Assembly (NCBI GenBank): GCA_002405515.1
Contig: DHLZ01000237.1
Coordinates: 1-7,464 of the forward strand
Length of the DNA stretch: 7,464 nucleotides
Direction: 5' to 3'
Source: Planctomycetaceae bacterium UBA4655
Lineage (GTDB): Bacteria; Planctomycetota; Planctomycetia; Pirellulales; UBA1268
Shown here piece by piece: positions 1 through 6,184 of this stretch; the first letter of the stretch is position 1; the number at the start of each line of letters is the position of its first letter. The notes beneath the pieces are model-generated. The model had not been told where the DNA came from and ran no database searches. It saw nothing but the letters and a program-made list of their open reading frames with translations. The position numbers and the translations under genes were made by a program.

Positions 1-1
1 C

Positions 2-73
2 ACGTTCAGGAGCATCAGGCGTATCCTCGCCGTAGCGACGATGCGTCTGCCCCCCGGGCGGCAATGCGGTGTC
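2..73. repeat. Left copy of structured intergenic repeat, cut by window start
   Basis: Bases 2-69 align without gaps to 359-426 at a constant offset of 357, with 61 of 68 positions identical by my count; similarity then fades by about 73. The copy keeps an inner hairpin GGCG (18-21), loop TATCCT, CGCC (28-31), and a CATC (13-16)/GATG (40-43) pairing around it. In the right copy the inner stem reads GGTG/CACC, so the changes at 20 and 29 compensate each other. The right arm of the outer stem would be 44-59, but its left partner lies before base 1 except for bases 1-4. I do not recognise the family. The strand of action, and whether it works as DNA or RNA, cannot be told. Confidence 0.75.
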
Positions 74-139
74 GTGCAGGCGGGCTCGTGACCGGGCATC
101 CACTCGCGGGGCCACGTCAACGCCCCTCTCGGCTCGCGC

Positions 140-159
140 CTCGGGCTTCCGGGTTTTTT
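140..159 (+). terminator. Terminator-like hairpin plus T run in tandem unit 1
   Basis: On the plus strand CTCGG (140-144) pairs with CCGGG (149-153) across a GCTT loop and is followed by six T (154-159). This has the form of an intrinsic terminator, with a short stem containing one G-T pair. It is oriented to stop transcription entering from the left, toward the convergent 3' end of ppc. No gene upstream is visible, so the role is inferred. Confidence 0.35.
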
Positions 160-188
160 CAACACAACGCCTGCGGGGAAACTCGCGC

Positions 189-207
189 CTCGGGCTTCCG
201 GGTTTTT
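189..207 (+). terminator. Terminator-like hairpin plus T run in tandem unit 2
   Basis: This is the same hairpin as in unit 1: CTCGG (189-193), loop GCTT, CCGGG (198-202), followed by five T (203-207). It sits one repeat period downstream. The equivalent place in unit 3 reads AATTTG instead of a T run, so that unit would not terminate well. The repetition could give redundant termination, or the likeness could be a by-product of the repeat sequence. Confidence 0.3.
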
Positions 208-293
208 CCAGCAAACGCCCGCAGGGAAACTTGCGCCTCGGGCTTCCGGGAATTTGCAGCGATCGCCTGCAGGGCAACTTGCGGCTCGGGCTT

Positions 294-329
294 GCGTGCT
301 GAGGACGGGCTTCGCATGTCCTGAAACGC
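294..329. other. Possible two-part hairpin after the tandem array
   Basis: GCGT (294-297) can pair with ACGC (326-329), and AGGAC (302-306) with GTCCT (318-322). They are separated by a small internal loop, and the apical loop is 307-317. It overlaps the partial fourth tandem unit. Short stems like these arise often by chance in GC-rich DNA, so this is a weak call. Confidence 0.25.
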
Positions 330-345
330 GACATTGATGCTGAGC

Positions 346-426
346 GCCGGGGGAGAGGACGTTGAGGAGCATCAGGTGTATCCTCACCGTAGCGACGATG
401 CGTCCTCTCCCCCGGCGGCAATGCGG
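346..426. repeat. Right copy of structured intergenic repeat with complete 16-bp outer stem
   Basis: The arms GCCGGGGGAGAGGACG (346-361) and CGTCCTCTCCCCCGGC (401-416) are perfect inverse complements. Inside them CATC (370-373) pairs with GATG (397-400), and GGTG (375-378) pairs with CACC (385-388) around the loop TATCCT. Eight-base bulges lie on the left (362-369) and right (389-396), giving one long bulged hairpin of 71 bases. Bases 359-426 are repeated at 2-69. It lies 40-50 bp past the ppc stop codon and could act as a 3' end or stability structure for the ppc transcript, but no T run follows on the minus strand. I do not recognise it as a known element class. Confidence 0.8.
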
Positions 427-442
427 CATCCTTCAATGCTGC
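423..442. other. Small hairpin just downstream of ppc
   Basis: GCGGCAT (423-429) can pair with ATGCTGC (436-442) around the 6-base loop CCTTCA. All seven pairs form on the plus strand with one G-T pair. Read on the minus strand, which is the sense of ppc, one pair becomes an A-C mismatch. It starts 25 bp past the ppc stop, but there is no T run, so terminator function is uncertain. Confidence 0.3.
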
Positions 443-466
443 CCGCAGGAGACCGTCCCGGCCCGG

Positions 467-3250
467 TCAGCCCGTCGTCCGCATGCCCGAGGCGATGCCC
501 TGCACGCAGAGCCGGAGAAGCTCGCGGATCGGGTCGTCGGCGGACGGGTCGGCCGGAGGCGGACGTTTCCGCCGTCGCTCCAGGAAGTCGGCCTGGATGA
601 GGTTCAAGGGGTCGATCGACGGGTTTCTCGCATCGATCGACTTCTTGAGCCACGGGGTCGAGGAGAGAAGCTCCTGCTCGCCGACGACGTCGAGCACGGC
701 CTGCTTCGAACGGTCGTACTCCGCCGCGATGCGGTGCCAGATGCGTCGCCGGACGTCGAGGTCGTCGGTCAGTTCGGCGTATCGCTGCGCGATCGCCATG
801 TCGGCCTTCGCCAATGCCAAGACCGCGTTGTCGATCGTCGCGGTGAAGAACGGCCACTGGCAGTACATCTCGCGGACGGTCTGCCAGGCATGCCGATCCT
901 CGTACTTGACCTCGAGCAGCGAGGTTCCGAGTCCGTACCAGGCGGGGATGATGCAGCGATTCTGCGTCCAGGCGAAGACCCAGGGGATCGCCCTGAGATC
1001 GTCGAGGGTCCGCTCGCCTCGCCGCCGCGACGGCCGCGAGCCGATCGGCAGGTTCTCGATCTCGTCGATCGGCGTCGCGGTGCTGAAAAAATCGATGAAC
1101 CCGGGCTGCTCCACGAGTTCGCGGTAGGTCGCGTACGACCGTGAAGCAAGCTGGGAGACGAGTTCGATCCACCGCGGAGAAGGCTGCGAACGATGGATCG
1201 CGGAGCCCGTGAGCGTCGCCCAGGTCACCTGTTCGAGATGTCGGAAGGCGATGTGAACGTCGTCGTACCGTTCCGCGAGCACCTCCCCCTGCTCCGTCAG
1301 ACGAAGCGTGCCGTCGAGCGACTCCGGCGGCAACGACAGGATGCCGCGGGCGGCCGGCCCGCCGCCACGGCCGAGCGACCCGCCGCGGCCGTGGAAGAAC
1401 GTGACCTTGACGCCGCGTTCGGCCGCGACGGCCGCGATTTCGGACTGGGCCTCGTAGAGGCCCCAGCAGGCGGAGAGATACCCGCCGTCCTTGGTGCTGT
1501 CGGAGTAGCCGACCATGATGAGCTGGCGGTTTCCCTGCGCGGAAAGGTAGGCCGCGTAGGCGGGCTCGTCGAGGATTGAGACGAGCGTTCCGGCCGCCCG
1601 CTCGAGGTCGCCGATCTTCTCGAAGAGCGGCACGATCCGCAGGCCCGGGTCGAGGCGACCGTCCACCGAGGAGTGCTTCCAGAGCCAGAGCACCGAGAGG
1701 ACGTCGGCCGAGGAACGGGTGAGGCTGACGATGCTGCCCCCGAGAGACTCCGCTCCGAAACGTGCCGCCGCCGCGTGGAGTGTGCGGTAGAGCCTGACCG
1801 TGTCGGCCGCCAGCGGAGGAAGCGAGGCTTCATCCAGCCGGATCGGCATCTCCAGGGATCCCGCCAGCACGGCGGCCTTCGCGGCGTCGTCGAGCGAGGC
1901 GTAGTCGCCGCAGATGCCGGCAGACTTCAGGATGGCCGCGAGAATCTCCTCGTACGCCCTCGAGTCCTGCCGAACGTCGAGCGTGCCGACCCGCAGGCCG
2001 AACGACTCGACGAGATCGAGCCAGCGGCCGGTCTCCCCGGCGAGCACGGGCTCGTCGTGGTCTTCCCGGAGGCAGCCGCAGAGCGTCGCGACGTCCGCCT
2101 CGAAATCGGCCGTGGCGGCGTAGCAGCCTGCCCGCGGTGGCGTCTCGAGCGATTCGACCCGCGATCGCTCGAGACGCCAGCGGATCATCCGGATCCAGCG
2201 GCGGTAGGCCTCGTGGGCCGCCGTTCCCTCGAGTGAATCGGCGAGCTCCGGAAACCGCACGACGAGCGACTCGAGCCGGTCGAGGAGCCTCTTCGAGGCG
2301 TGCGAGTGACGAAGCGAGATCGTGAGGAAGTCGTAGAGCCGGTCACACTCCTCGAGGTGCATGTCGATGGCGGCTTCGCGCAGCCGGCAGAGCGTTCGGG
2401 CCGTGACGTCGGCGGTCACGAACGGGTTTCCGTCGCGGTCGCCGCCCATCCAGGAGCCGAACGTGAGGAACGAAGAGATCGCGAAGGAGTGTCCCGGGTA
2501 GTGCTCCGCCAGCGCCCTGCGGAAGGCGTCCCGGACCCGCGGAACGACCTGCTTCAGCCGCGGGAGAACCGACAGGCCGCGCTCGACCTCGTCGAGCACC
2601 GTCGGCTTCACGGGGCGGAGGAATTCCGTCTGCCAGATGACGCGAAGTTCCGCCGAAATGGAGTTTCGCAGCCGTTCCCGCTCCCGCGGCAGGAGATCGT
2701 CACGGTCGAGTTCCTCGCAGACCCGCCGCAGTCGCCGGAGCTTCGCCCGGATGCTGCGTCGCTTCGCCTCGCTGGGGTGGGCCGTGAAGACGAGTTCGAT
2801 GCGAAGCCGGTCGATCGCCGCCTGAACCTCGGCGGCCGTGCGGCCGGCGGCGGCCAGTTCCTGCACGGCGGCCCCGAGCGACTCCGGCAACGGGTTCGGA
2901 TGGAGCGAAGCCTCGCGGCGGCGAAGCACGCGAACCCGCTGCCGGTCTTCCGCGATGTTGGCCAGGTCGAAATAGATCGAGAGCGCCCTCGCGATCGTTT
3001 TGCCGGTTTCGACGTCGATCGCCGCGATGCGTTCCGCGAGCCGCTTCTCCGCCTCCGGCGAAGCCGACCGTCGCTGTTCCGCGAGACGACGGATTCCCTC
3101 GACCGCCTCCAACGCCGTCGCTCCGGCCAGCTCGGTGATCACCTCGGCGAGGACGTCGCCGAGCAGAACGAGATCCCGTCGATGCGGATCCTTCGCTTCC
3201 GGGACGGCTTCCGGGGGGGCGGCCCGGGAGGAATCGGGAGAGGGAGTCAA
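467..3250 (-). CDS. ppc: Phosphoenolpyruvate carboxylase
   Basis: Cytosolic enzyme (EC 4.1.1.31) that adds bicarbonate to PEP to give oxaloacetate, refilling the TCA cycle. It is 927 residues long against 883 in E. coli; most of the excess is a Pro/Ala/Glu-rich N-terminus (about 1-25) and a basic, Pro-rich insert near 892-907. Visible motifs are VFTAHPSE with catalytic His158, GDRDGNP (270-276), TLDVRQ with Arg427, GYSDSTKDGG with Lys587, FHGRGGSLGRGGG with His620, Arg622 and Arg628, GSRP with Arg739, LRAIPW with Arg753, and the C-terminal GIASGMRTTG. All catalytic residues I know from E. coli are present. Of the E. coli feedback-inhibitor residues, Lys773, Arg832 and Arg587 are kept (815, 875, 628), but Asn881 is replaced by Thr925. 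The start is TTG at 3250-3248, preceded by GAGGA; I see no ATG or GTG start before the conserved region. It begins 13 bp after ispH, so the two are probably co-transcribed. Confidence 0.97.
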   Translation of the reverse strand: MTPSPDSSRAAPPEAVPEAKDPHRRDLVLLGDVLAEVITELAGATALEAVEGIRRLAEQRRSASPEAEKRLAERIAAIDVETGKTIARALSIYFDLANIAEDRQRVRVLRRREASLHPNPLPESLGAAVQELAAAGRTAAEVQAAIDRLRIELVFTAHPSEAKRRSIRAKLRRLRRVCEELDRDDLLPRERERLRNSISAELRVIWQTEFLRPVKPTVLDEVERGLSVLPRLKQVVPRVRDAFRRALAEHYPGHSFAISSFLTFGSWMGGDRDGNPFVTADVTARTLCRLREAAIDMHLEECDRLYDFLTISLRHSHASKRLLDRLESLVVRFPELADSLEGTAAHEAYRRWIRMIRWRLERSRVESLETPPRAGCYAATADFEADVATLCGCLREDHDEPVLAGETGRWLDLVESFGLRVGTLDVRQDSRAYEEILAAILKSAGICGDYASLDDAAKAAVLAGSLEMPIRLDEASLPPLAADTVRLYRTLHAAAARFGAESLGGSIVSLTRSSADVLSVLWLWKHSSVDGRLDPGLRIVPLFEKIGDLERAAGTLVSILDEPAYAAYLSAQGNRQLIMVGYSDSTKDGGYLSACWGLYEAQSEIAAVAAERGVKVTFFHGRGGSLGRGGGPAARGILSLPPESLDGTLRLTEQGEVLAERYDDVHIAFRHLEQVTWATLTGSAIHRSQPSPRWIELVSQLASRSYATYRELVEQPGFIDFFSTATPIDEIENLPIGSRPSRRRGERTLDDLRAIPWVFAWTQNRCIIPAWYGLGTSLLEVKYEDRHAWQTVREMYCQWPFFTATIDNAVLALAKADMAIAQRYAELTDDLDVRRRIWHRIAAEYDRSKQAVLDVVGEQELLSSTPWLKKSIDARNPSIDPLNLIQADFLERRRKRPPPADPSADDPIRELLRLCVQGIASGMRTTG

Positions 3251-3254
3251 TCAG

Positions 3255-3259
3255 TCCTC
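3255..3259 (-). promoter_or_regulatory. Ribosome binding site of ppc (supports TTG start)
   Basis: On the minus strand GAGGA lies 4 bases upstream of the TTG at 3250, inside the 13-bp gap after the ispH stop codon. The spacing is slightly short but workable, and it is the main support for this non-ATG start. Confidence 0.55.
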
Positions 3260-3263
3260 GGGG

Positions 3264-4217
3264 TCACGCCATGGGGAGTCGGGCCTCGGAGGCTGCCGCC
3301 CGCAGCTCCTTCGGCAGAGGGAAATAGACCTCTTCCTCGCGGATCGAGCGTTCCTCGACGGTGGCGCCGAAGCGGTCCACGAGCCAGCGGACGCAGTCCT
3401 GCACGACCCGTTCAGGCGCGCTCGCCCCCGCGGTGATCAACACGCTCTCCACGCCGTCGAACCAGGAGGCGTCGATTTCACCGTCGCCGTCGATCAGGTG
3501 TGAGGCGATGCCGTTCTCCCTCGCCAGTTCGGCGAGCCGCTGGCTGTTGGAGCTGTTCTGACTGCCGAGCACGAGCACGATATCGACTTCCTCCGAGAGG
3601 AGTCGAACAGCCTCCTGCCGGTTCTGGGTCGCGTAGCAGATGTCGTCCTTCGGGGGACCGACGATCGAAGGAAACCTCGCCTTCAGTCGCTCGATGATCC
3701 GCGACGCATCGTCCACGGAAAGGGTCGTCTGCGTCAGATACGCGAGCTTGTCGTCGGTCGAAAAGGGGAGGCCGGCGACATCTTCAGCGGTCTCGACGAG
3801 CGTGAACGCTTCGGGAGCCTGTCCCATCGTGCCAATGACCTCGTCGTGACCGGCATGGCCGATGAGCAGAATGCGGTAGCCGGCCTTCGCATACTTGATC
3901 GCCTCCAGATGGACCTTGGTCACGAGCGGGCAGGTCGCGTCGATCGCCCGCAGGTTGCGGCGTGCCGCGGCCCGGCGGACCTCCGGCGCCACGCCATGAG
4001 CGGAGAAGAGAAGGACGGCCCCTGCGGGGACTTCCTCGACGGAATCGACGAAGACGGCCCCCTCCCGCACGAACCGATCGACGACATGCTTGTTGTGGAC
4101 GATCTCGTGGAATACGTAGATGGGGGTGCCGTAGAGCCGGATCGCCGTCTCGAGCGTCTCGATCGCCATGTTGACGCCCGCGCAGAAACCGCGAGGGCCG
4201 GCGAGCAGAATTCTCAT
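3264..4217 (-). CDS. ispH: 4-hydroxy-3-methylbut-2-enyl diphosphate reductase (IspH/LytB)
   Basis: Last enzyme of the MEP isoprenoid pathway (EC 1.17.7.4). It reduces HMBPP to IPP and DMAPP using a [4Fe-4S] cluster. The protein has 317 residues, a normal length. The three cluster cysteines are visible: Cys12 in PRGFCAGV, Cys96 in DATCPLV and Cys194 in DICYATQNR. Substrate-site motifs are present: EIVHN with His41, SAHGV with His74, GHAGHDE with His124 and catalytic Glu126, TQTTLSVDD (162-170), GSQNSSNS (218-225) and TAGASAPE (262-269). The ATG at 4217 places MRILLAGPRGFCAGV at the N-terminus, as expected for the family. The frame stays open far upstream, but that stretch lies antisense to hpnC and hpnD and has no family similarity that I can see. 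No clear Shine-Dalgarno sequence precedes the ATG. The gene diverges from the hpn operon, which consumes its product, and is followed closely by ppc. Confidence 0.97.
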   Translation of the reverse strand: MRILLAGPRGFCAGVNMAIETLETAIRLYGTPIYVFHEIVHNKHVVDRFVREGAVFVDSVEEVPAGAVLLFSAHGVAPEVRRAAARRNLRAIDATCPLVTKVHLEAIKYAKAGYRILLIGHAGHDEVIGTMGQAPEAFTLVETAEDVAGLPFSTDDKLAYLTQTTLSVDDASRIIERLKARFPSIVGPPKDDICYATQNRQEAVRLLSEEVDIVLVLGSQNSSNSQRLAELARENGIASHLIDGDGEIDASWFDGVESVLITAGASAPERVVQDCVRWLVDRFGATVEERSIREEEVYFPLPKELRAAASEARLPMA

Positions 4218-4322
4218 GGTTCGCGTGGCGTGGATGGAAGCGTCCGGTGGGCTGCCGCTATCGTAGTGAGTCGGCGTTCCGACGGCCAGACGGCCGTGGC
4301 GCCGGGCCCCGAAGGAGCCCTT
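4218..4322. promoter_or_regulatory. Divergent intergenic region between ispH and hpnC
   Basis: These 105 bp must hold, or lie close to, the promoters for both ispH (minus) and hpnCDE (plus). I see no strong sigma70-type -35/-10 pair. The best -10-like hexamer on the minus strand is TACGAT (4265-4260). Several palindromes crowd the middle: GTCGG/CCGAC (4270-4274 with 4279-4283) and ACGGCC/GGCCGT (4282-4287 with 4292-4297). The second can be flanked by GGCG/CGCC (4273-4276 with 4300-4303). These could be an operator or a leader hairpin of hpnC; function is not shown. Confidence 0.5.
4312..4317 (+). promoter_or_regulatory. Ribosome binding site of hpnC (supports GTG start)
   Basis: AAGGAG lies 5 bases upstream of the GTG at 4323, an almost ideal site. 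It decides for GTG over the in-frame ATG at 4368, which has no comparable signal. GGGC (4304-4307) can pair with GCCC (4317-4320), which would put most of this site in a hairpin loop. Confidence 0.75.
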
Positions 4323-5273
4323 GTGACGACCCGCAGCCCCGCCGAAACCCGCGACCCGACCGCCTGGATGCTGGCGGATGTTCCGCGGACCACGGACGTG
4401 AACGAGGCGAGGGCGTTTTGTCGCGCCGTCGCGAGACGGCACTACGAGAACTTTCCCGTCGTCAGCCTGCTCGTTCCCCGCCGACTCCGACAGGATTTCG
4501 CGAACGTCTACGCGTTCGCCCGCTGGAGCGACGACCTCGCCGACGAGTCGGCCGATCCCGCGGAGGCCTCGTCGAGGCTCGCGGCGTGGCGACGGGGCCT
4601 GGAGGCCTGCTTCCGCGGCGAGGCCGAACACCCTGTGTTCGTCGCGCTCGCCGAGACCGTGTCGCGGACCGGGCTTGCGATCGAGCCGTTTTCCCGCCTG
4701 CTCGACGCGTTCGACCGCGACCAGCGGCAGGTTCGGTATGCGACCCGCGCGGAACTGCTCGGCTACTGCCGTGACTCCGCGAACCCGGTCGGGGAGATCG
4801 TGCTCGCGCTCGAGGGCTGCCGGGATCCCGAGCGGGTGGCCCTCTCCGATGCCATCTGCACGGGGTTGCAACTCGTGAATTTCTGGCAGGACATTCGCCG
4901 TGACCGGCTCGCCGGCCGCGTGTATGTTCCCCAGGAAGATCTCGCGGCTCACGGGCTCAGCGACGCCGATCTCATGGCGCCGCACGCCAGCGGGCCGGTG
5001 CGGGAACTCGTCCGCGGGCTCGTCGCCTGGGCCGACGGGTTCTTCGTTCGGGGCAGCCCGCTCGTGCGGTCGGCTCCTTCGTCGTTGCGAGCCGCGATCG
5101 GCGGTTTCATCGACGGAGGACGGGCCATCTCCGCAGCCATCGGAAAAGGCGGATACGACCCGTTGGCGTGCAGGCCGAGGATCGGCGGTTTCACGAAGGC
5201 CCGGCTGGTGGCGATGGCGATGCTTCGCGCGTCGCCGTTCCTCATCCGGCCGGATTTCGGGGGCCCGAGATGA
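4323..5273 (+). CDS. hpnC: Hydroxysqualene synthase HpnC
   Basis: Squalene/phytoene synthase family protein of 316 residues. In the established HpnCDE route, HpnC converts presqualene diphosphate, made by HpnD, to hydroxysqualene (EC 4.2.3.156). The first Asp-rich motif is FARWSDDLADE, with Asp70, Asp71 and Asp74. The second is NFWQDIRRD, with Asp190 and Asp194, followed by GRVYVPQEDL. Both bind diphosphate through magnesium in this fold. The NFWQD form, the N-terminal HYENFPV segment (40-46) and the gene order separate it from HpnD. The start is GTG at 4323, chosen for the AAGGAG site before it. The frame is open well upstream, but that part lies antisense to ispH. The stop codon overlaps the hpnD start by 4 bp (ATGA), so translation of the two is probably coupled. 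I see no missing key residue. Confidence 0.93.
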   Translation: MTTRSPAETRDPTAWMLADVPRTTDVNEARAFCRAVARRHYENFPVVSLLVPRRLRQDFANVYAFARWSDDLADESADPAEASSRLAAWRRGLEACFRGEAEHPVFVALAETVSRTGLAIEPFSRLLDAFDRDQRQVRYATRAELLGYCRDSANPVGEIVLALEGCRDPERVALSDAICTGLQLVNFWQDIRRDRLAGRVYVPQEDLAAHGLSDADLMAPHASGPVRELVRGLVAWADGFFVRGSPLVRSAPSSLRAAIGGFIDGGRAISAAIGKGGYDPLACRPRIGGFTKARLVAMAMLRASPFLIRPDFGGPR

Positions 5274-6184
5274 CGCCTGCCACCGCGGGAAACCTCCGGG
5301 CCGACCATGACGAGTGTGAACGCCTGCTCGCCCGCAGCGGCTCGAGCTTCTCGCTTGCAATCCGTATCCTGCCGCCGCAGAAGCGGCGGGCCACCACCGC
5401 GTTGTACGCCTTTTGTCGGACGGCCGACGACATCGCGGACGCGGCGATCGACCGGCCGATCTCCGCGGCCGACGCCGATCTCGCCCCGAGGGAGGCGATC
5501 GAGCGAATGCGGGCCGACCTTCACTCCGCACTGTTCGGCGGCGGCACCTCCCCCGTCGTGCGGGCCGTCGCCGACGCCGCCCGGTCATACGGCATCCCGC
5601 ATCGGCTGCTCCATGACATCCTCGACGGAGTGGTGATGGATCTCGTTCCACGTCGTTACGAGCGGTTTGCGCAGCTGGAGGACTACTGCGGGAAGGTCGC
5701 CTCCGCCGTCGGTCTCGCAGCGATCCACATCTGGGGCTACCGATCCGAGTCGGCGATCGCGGCAGGTCACGCCTGCGGCGTCGCCTTCCAGCTGACGAAC
5801 ATTTTGCGGGACGTTCGCGAGGACGCGGCCGTCGGCCGGCTCTACCTGCCGCTCGAGGATTTCGTCGCCTGCGGCGTTGATCCCGAACTCGTCGTCGTCG
5901 GTCGGCAGTCGTCGGAAATGGCCTGCGTGCTTCGCCGGACGGTGGAAAGAGCCCACAGGTTTTTCGAGGAGGCCGCCGAGCTCGATCCCCTGCTCTCCAC
6001 CGACGGTCGGCTCGCGTTCCGGGCAATGTACGGCACCTACGCATCGATATTCCGGAGGATCGCCGCCGGGCCCGAGCAGGTGCTCGCAGGTCGCGTGCGG
6101 CCCTCGAAGGCATCGCTCGCCGCGGCGGCGGTCGCCTGCGTCGTGATCGGCCCGCGGTTCTTGCGTCCGCTGGAGGCTCGCTAG
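5270..6184 (+). CDS. hpnD: Presqualene diphosphate synthase HpnD
   Basis: Squalene/phytoene synthase family protein of 304 residues. HpnD condenses two farnesyl diphosphates head-to-head into presqualene diphosphate (EC 2.5.1.103). The sequence shows SFSLAIRILPPQKR (26-39), the first Asp-rich motif YAFCRTADDIAD with Asp53, Asp54 and Asp57, the segment DGVVMDL (119-125), and the second motif QLTNILRDVRED with Asp181 and Asp185, followed by GRLYLPLEDF. The form LTNILRDVRED is typical of the condensing branch and differs from NFWQD in the neighbouring HpnC. The ATG at 5270 overlaps the hpnC stop codon as ATGA. It has only a G-run and no proper Shine-Dalgarno sequence upstream, which fits translational coupling to hpnC. 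An in-frame ATG at 5168 would extend it into hpnC and is unlikely. The stop codon is directly followed by the hpnE start. Confidence 0.94.
   Translation: MTPATAGNLRADHDECERLLARSGSSFSLAIRILPPQKRRATTALYAFCRTADDIADAAIDRPISAADADLAPREAIERMRADLHSALFGGGTSPVVRAVADAARSYGIPHRLLHDILDGVVMDLVPRRYERFAQLEDYCGKVASAVGLAAIHIWGYRSESAIAAGHACGVAFQLTNILRDVREDAAVGRLYLPLEDFVACGVDPELVVVGRQSSEMACVLRRTVERAHRFFEEAAELDPLLSTDGRLAFRAMYGTYASIFRRIAAGPEQVLAGRVRPSKASLAAAAVACVVIGPRFLRPLEAR
6172..6176 (+). promoter_or_regulatory. Ribosome binding site of hpnE
   Basis: GGAGG lies within the last codons of hpnD, 8 bases before the ATG at 6185. It fixes the hpnE start, which abuts the hpnD stop codon with no gap. Confidence 0.7.

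Larger units (their letters stand above)
133..296. repeat. Tandem 48/49-bp repeat array, three units plus a partial fourth
   Basis: Units begin at 133, 182, 230 and 278. The first 26 bases of units 1 and 2 are identical. Units 2 and 3 agree at about 40 of 48 positions. Unit 4 keeps only its first 19 or so bases. Unit 1 is 49 bp because it has a run of six T where unit 2 has five. This moves the reading frame between units, so I read the array as non-coding although it is stop-free in two plus frames. Each unit carries CTCGG-GCTT-CCGGG, which can form a 5-bp hairpin with one G-T pair. In units 1 and 2 a T run follows at once. Confidence 0.85.

Noticed and set aside
259..273. Palindromes GCGATCGC and CCTGCAGG inside tandem unit 3
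   Set aside because: Short palindromes of this kind are common in GC-rich DNA and are not kept in the other units.
64..324. Small plus-strand open frames with repeated RASGF-like peptides
   Set aside because: The peptide repeats come from the 48/49-bp DNA repeats. The one-base length difference changes frame between units, and no ribosome binding site is evident, so a protein is unlikely.
346..426. Integron attC-like or CRISPR-like interpretation of the structured repeat
   Set aside because: The expected attC core (GTTRRRY with its partner) is not present in both copies. There are only two copies with long unequal content between them and no integrase or cas gene, so neither class fits.
2300..3436. 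378-codon plus-strand open frame
   Set aside because: It is antisense to ppc and ispH, which have clear catalytic motifs in their own frames; its composition is that of a shadow frame.
3846..4322. Upstream extension of the hpnC frame on the plus strand
   Set aside because: It is antisense to ispH and has no similarity to the squalene synthase family; the GTG at 4323 has a strong ribosome binding site.
4218..6113. Long open upstream extension of the ispH frame on the minus strand (about 630 codons)
   Set aside because: It lies antisense to hpnC and hpnD, is very rich in Arg and Pro and shows no domain; IspH already has its family-typical N-terminus at 4217. Stop-poor antisense frames are expected in GC-rich DNA.
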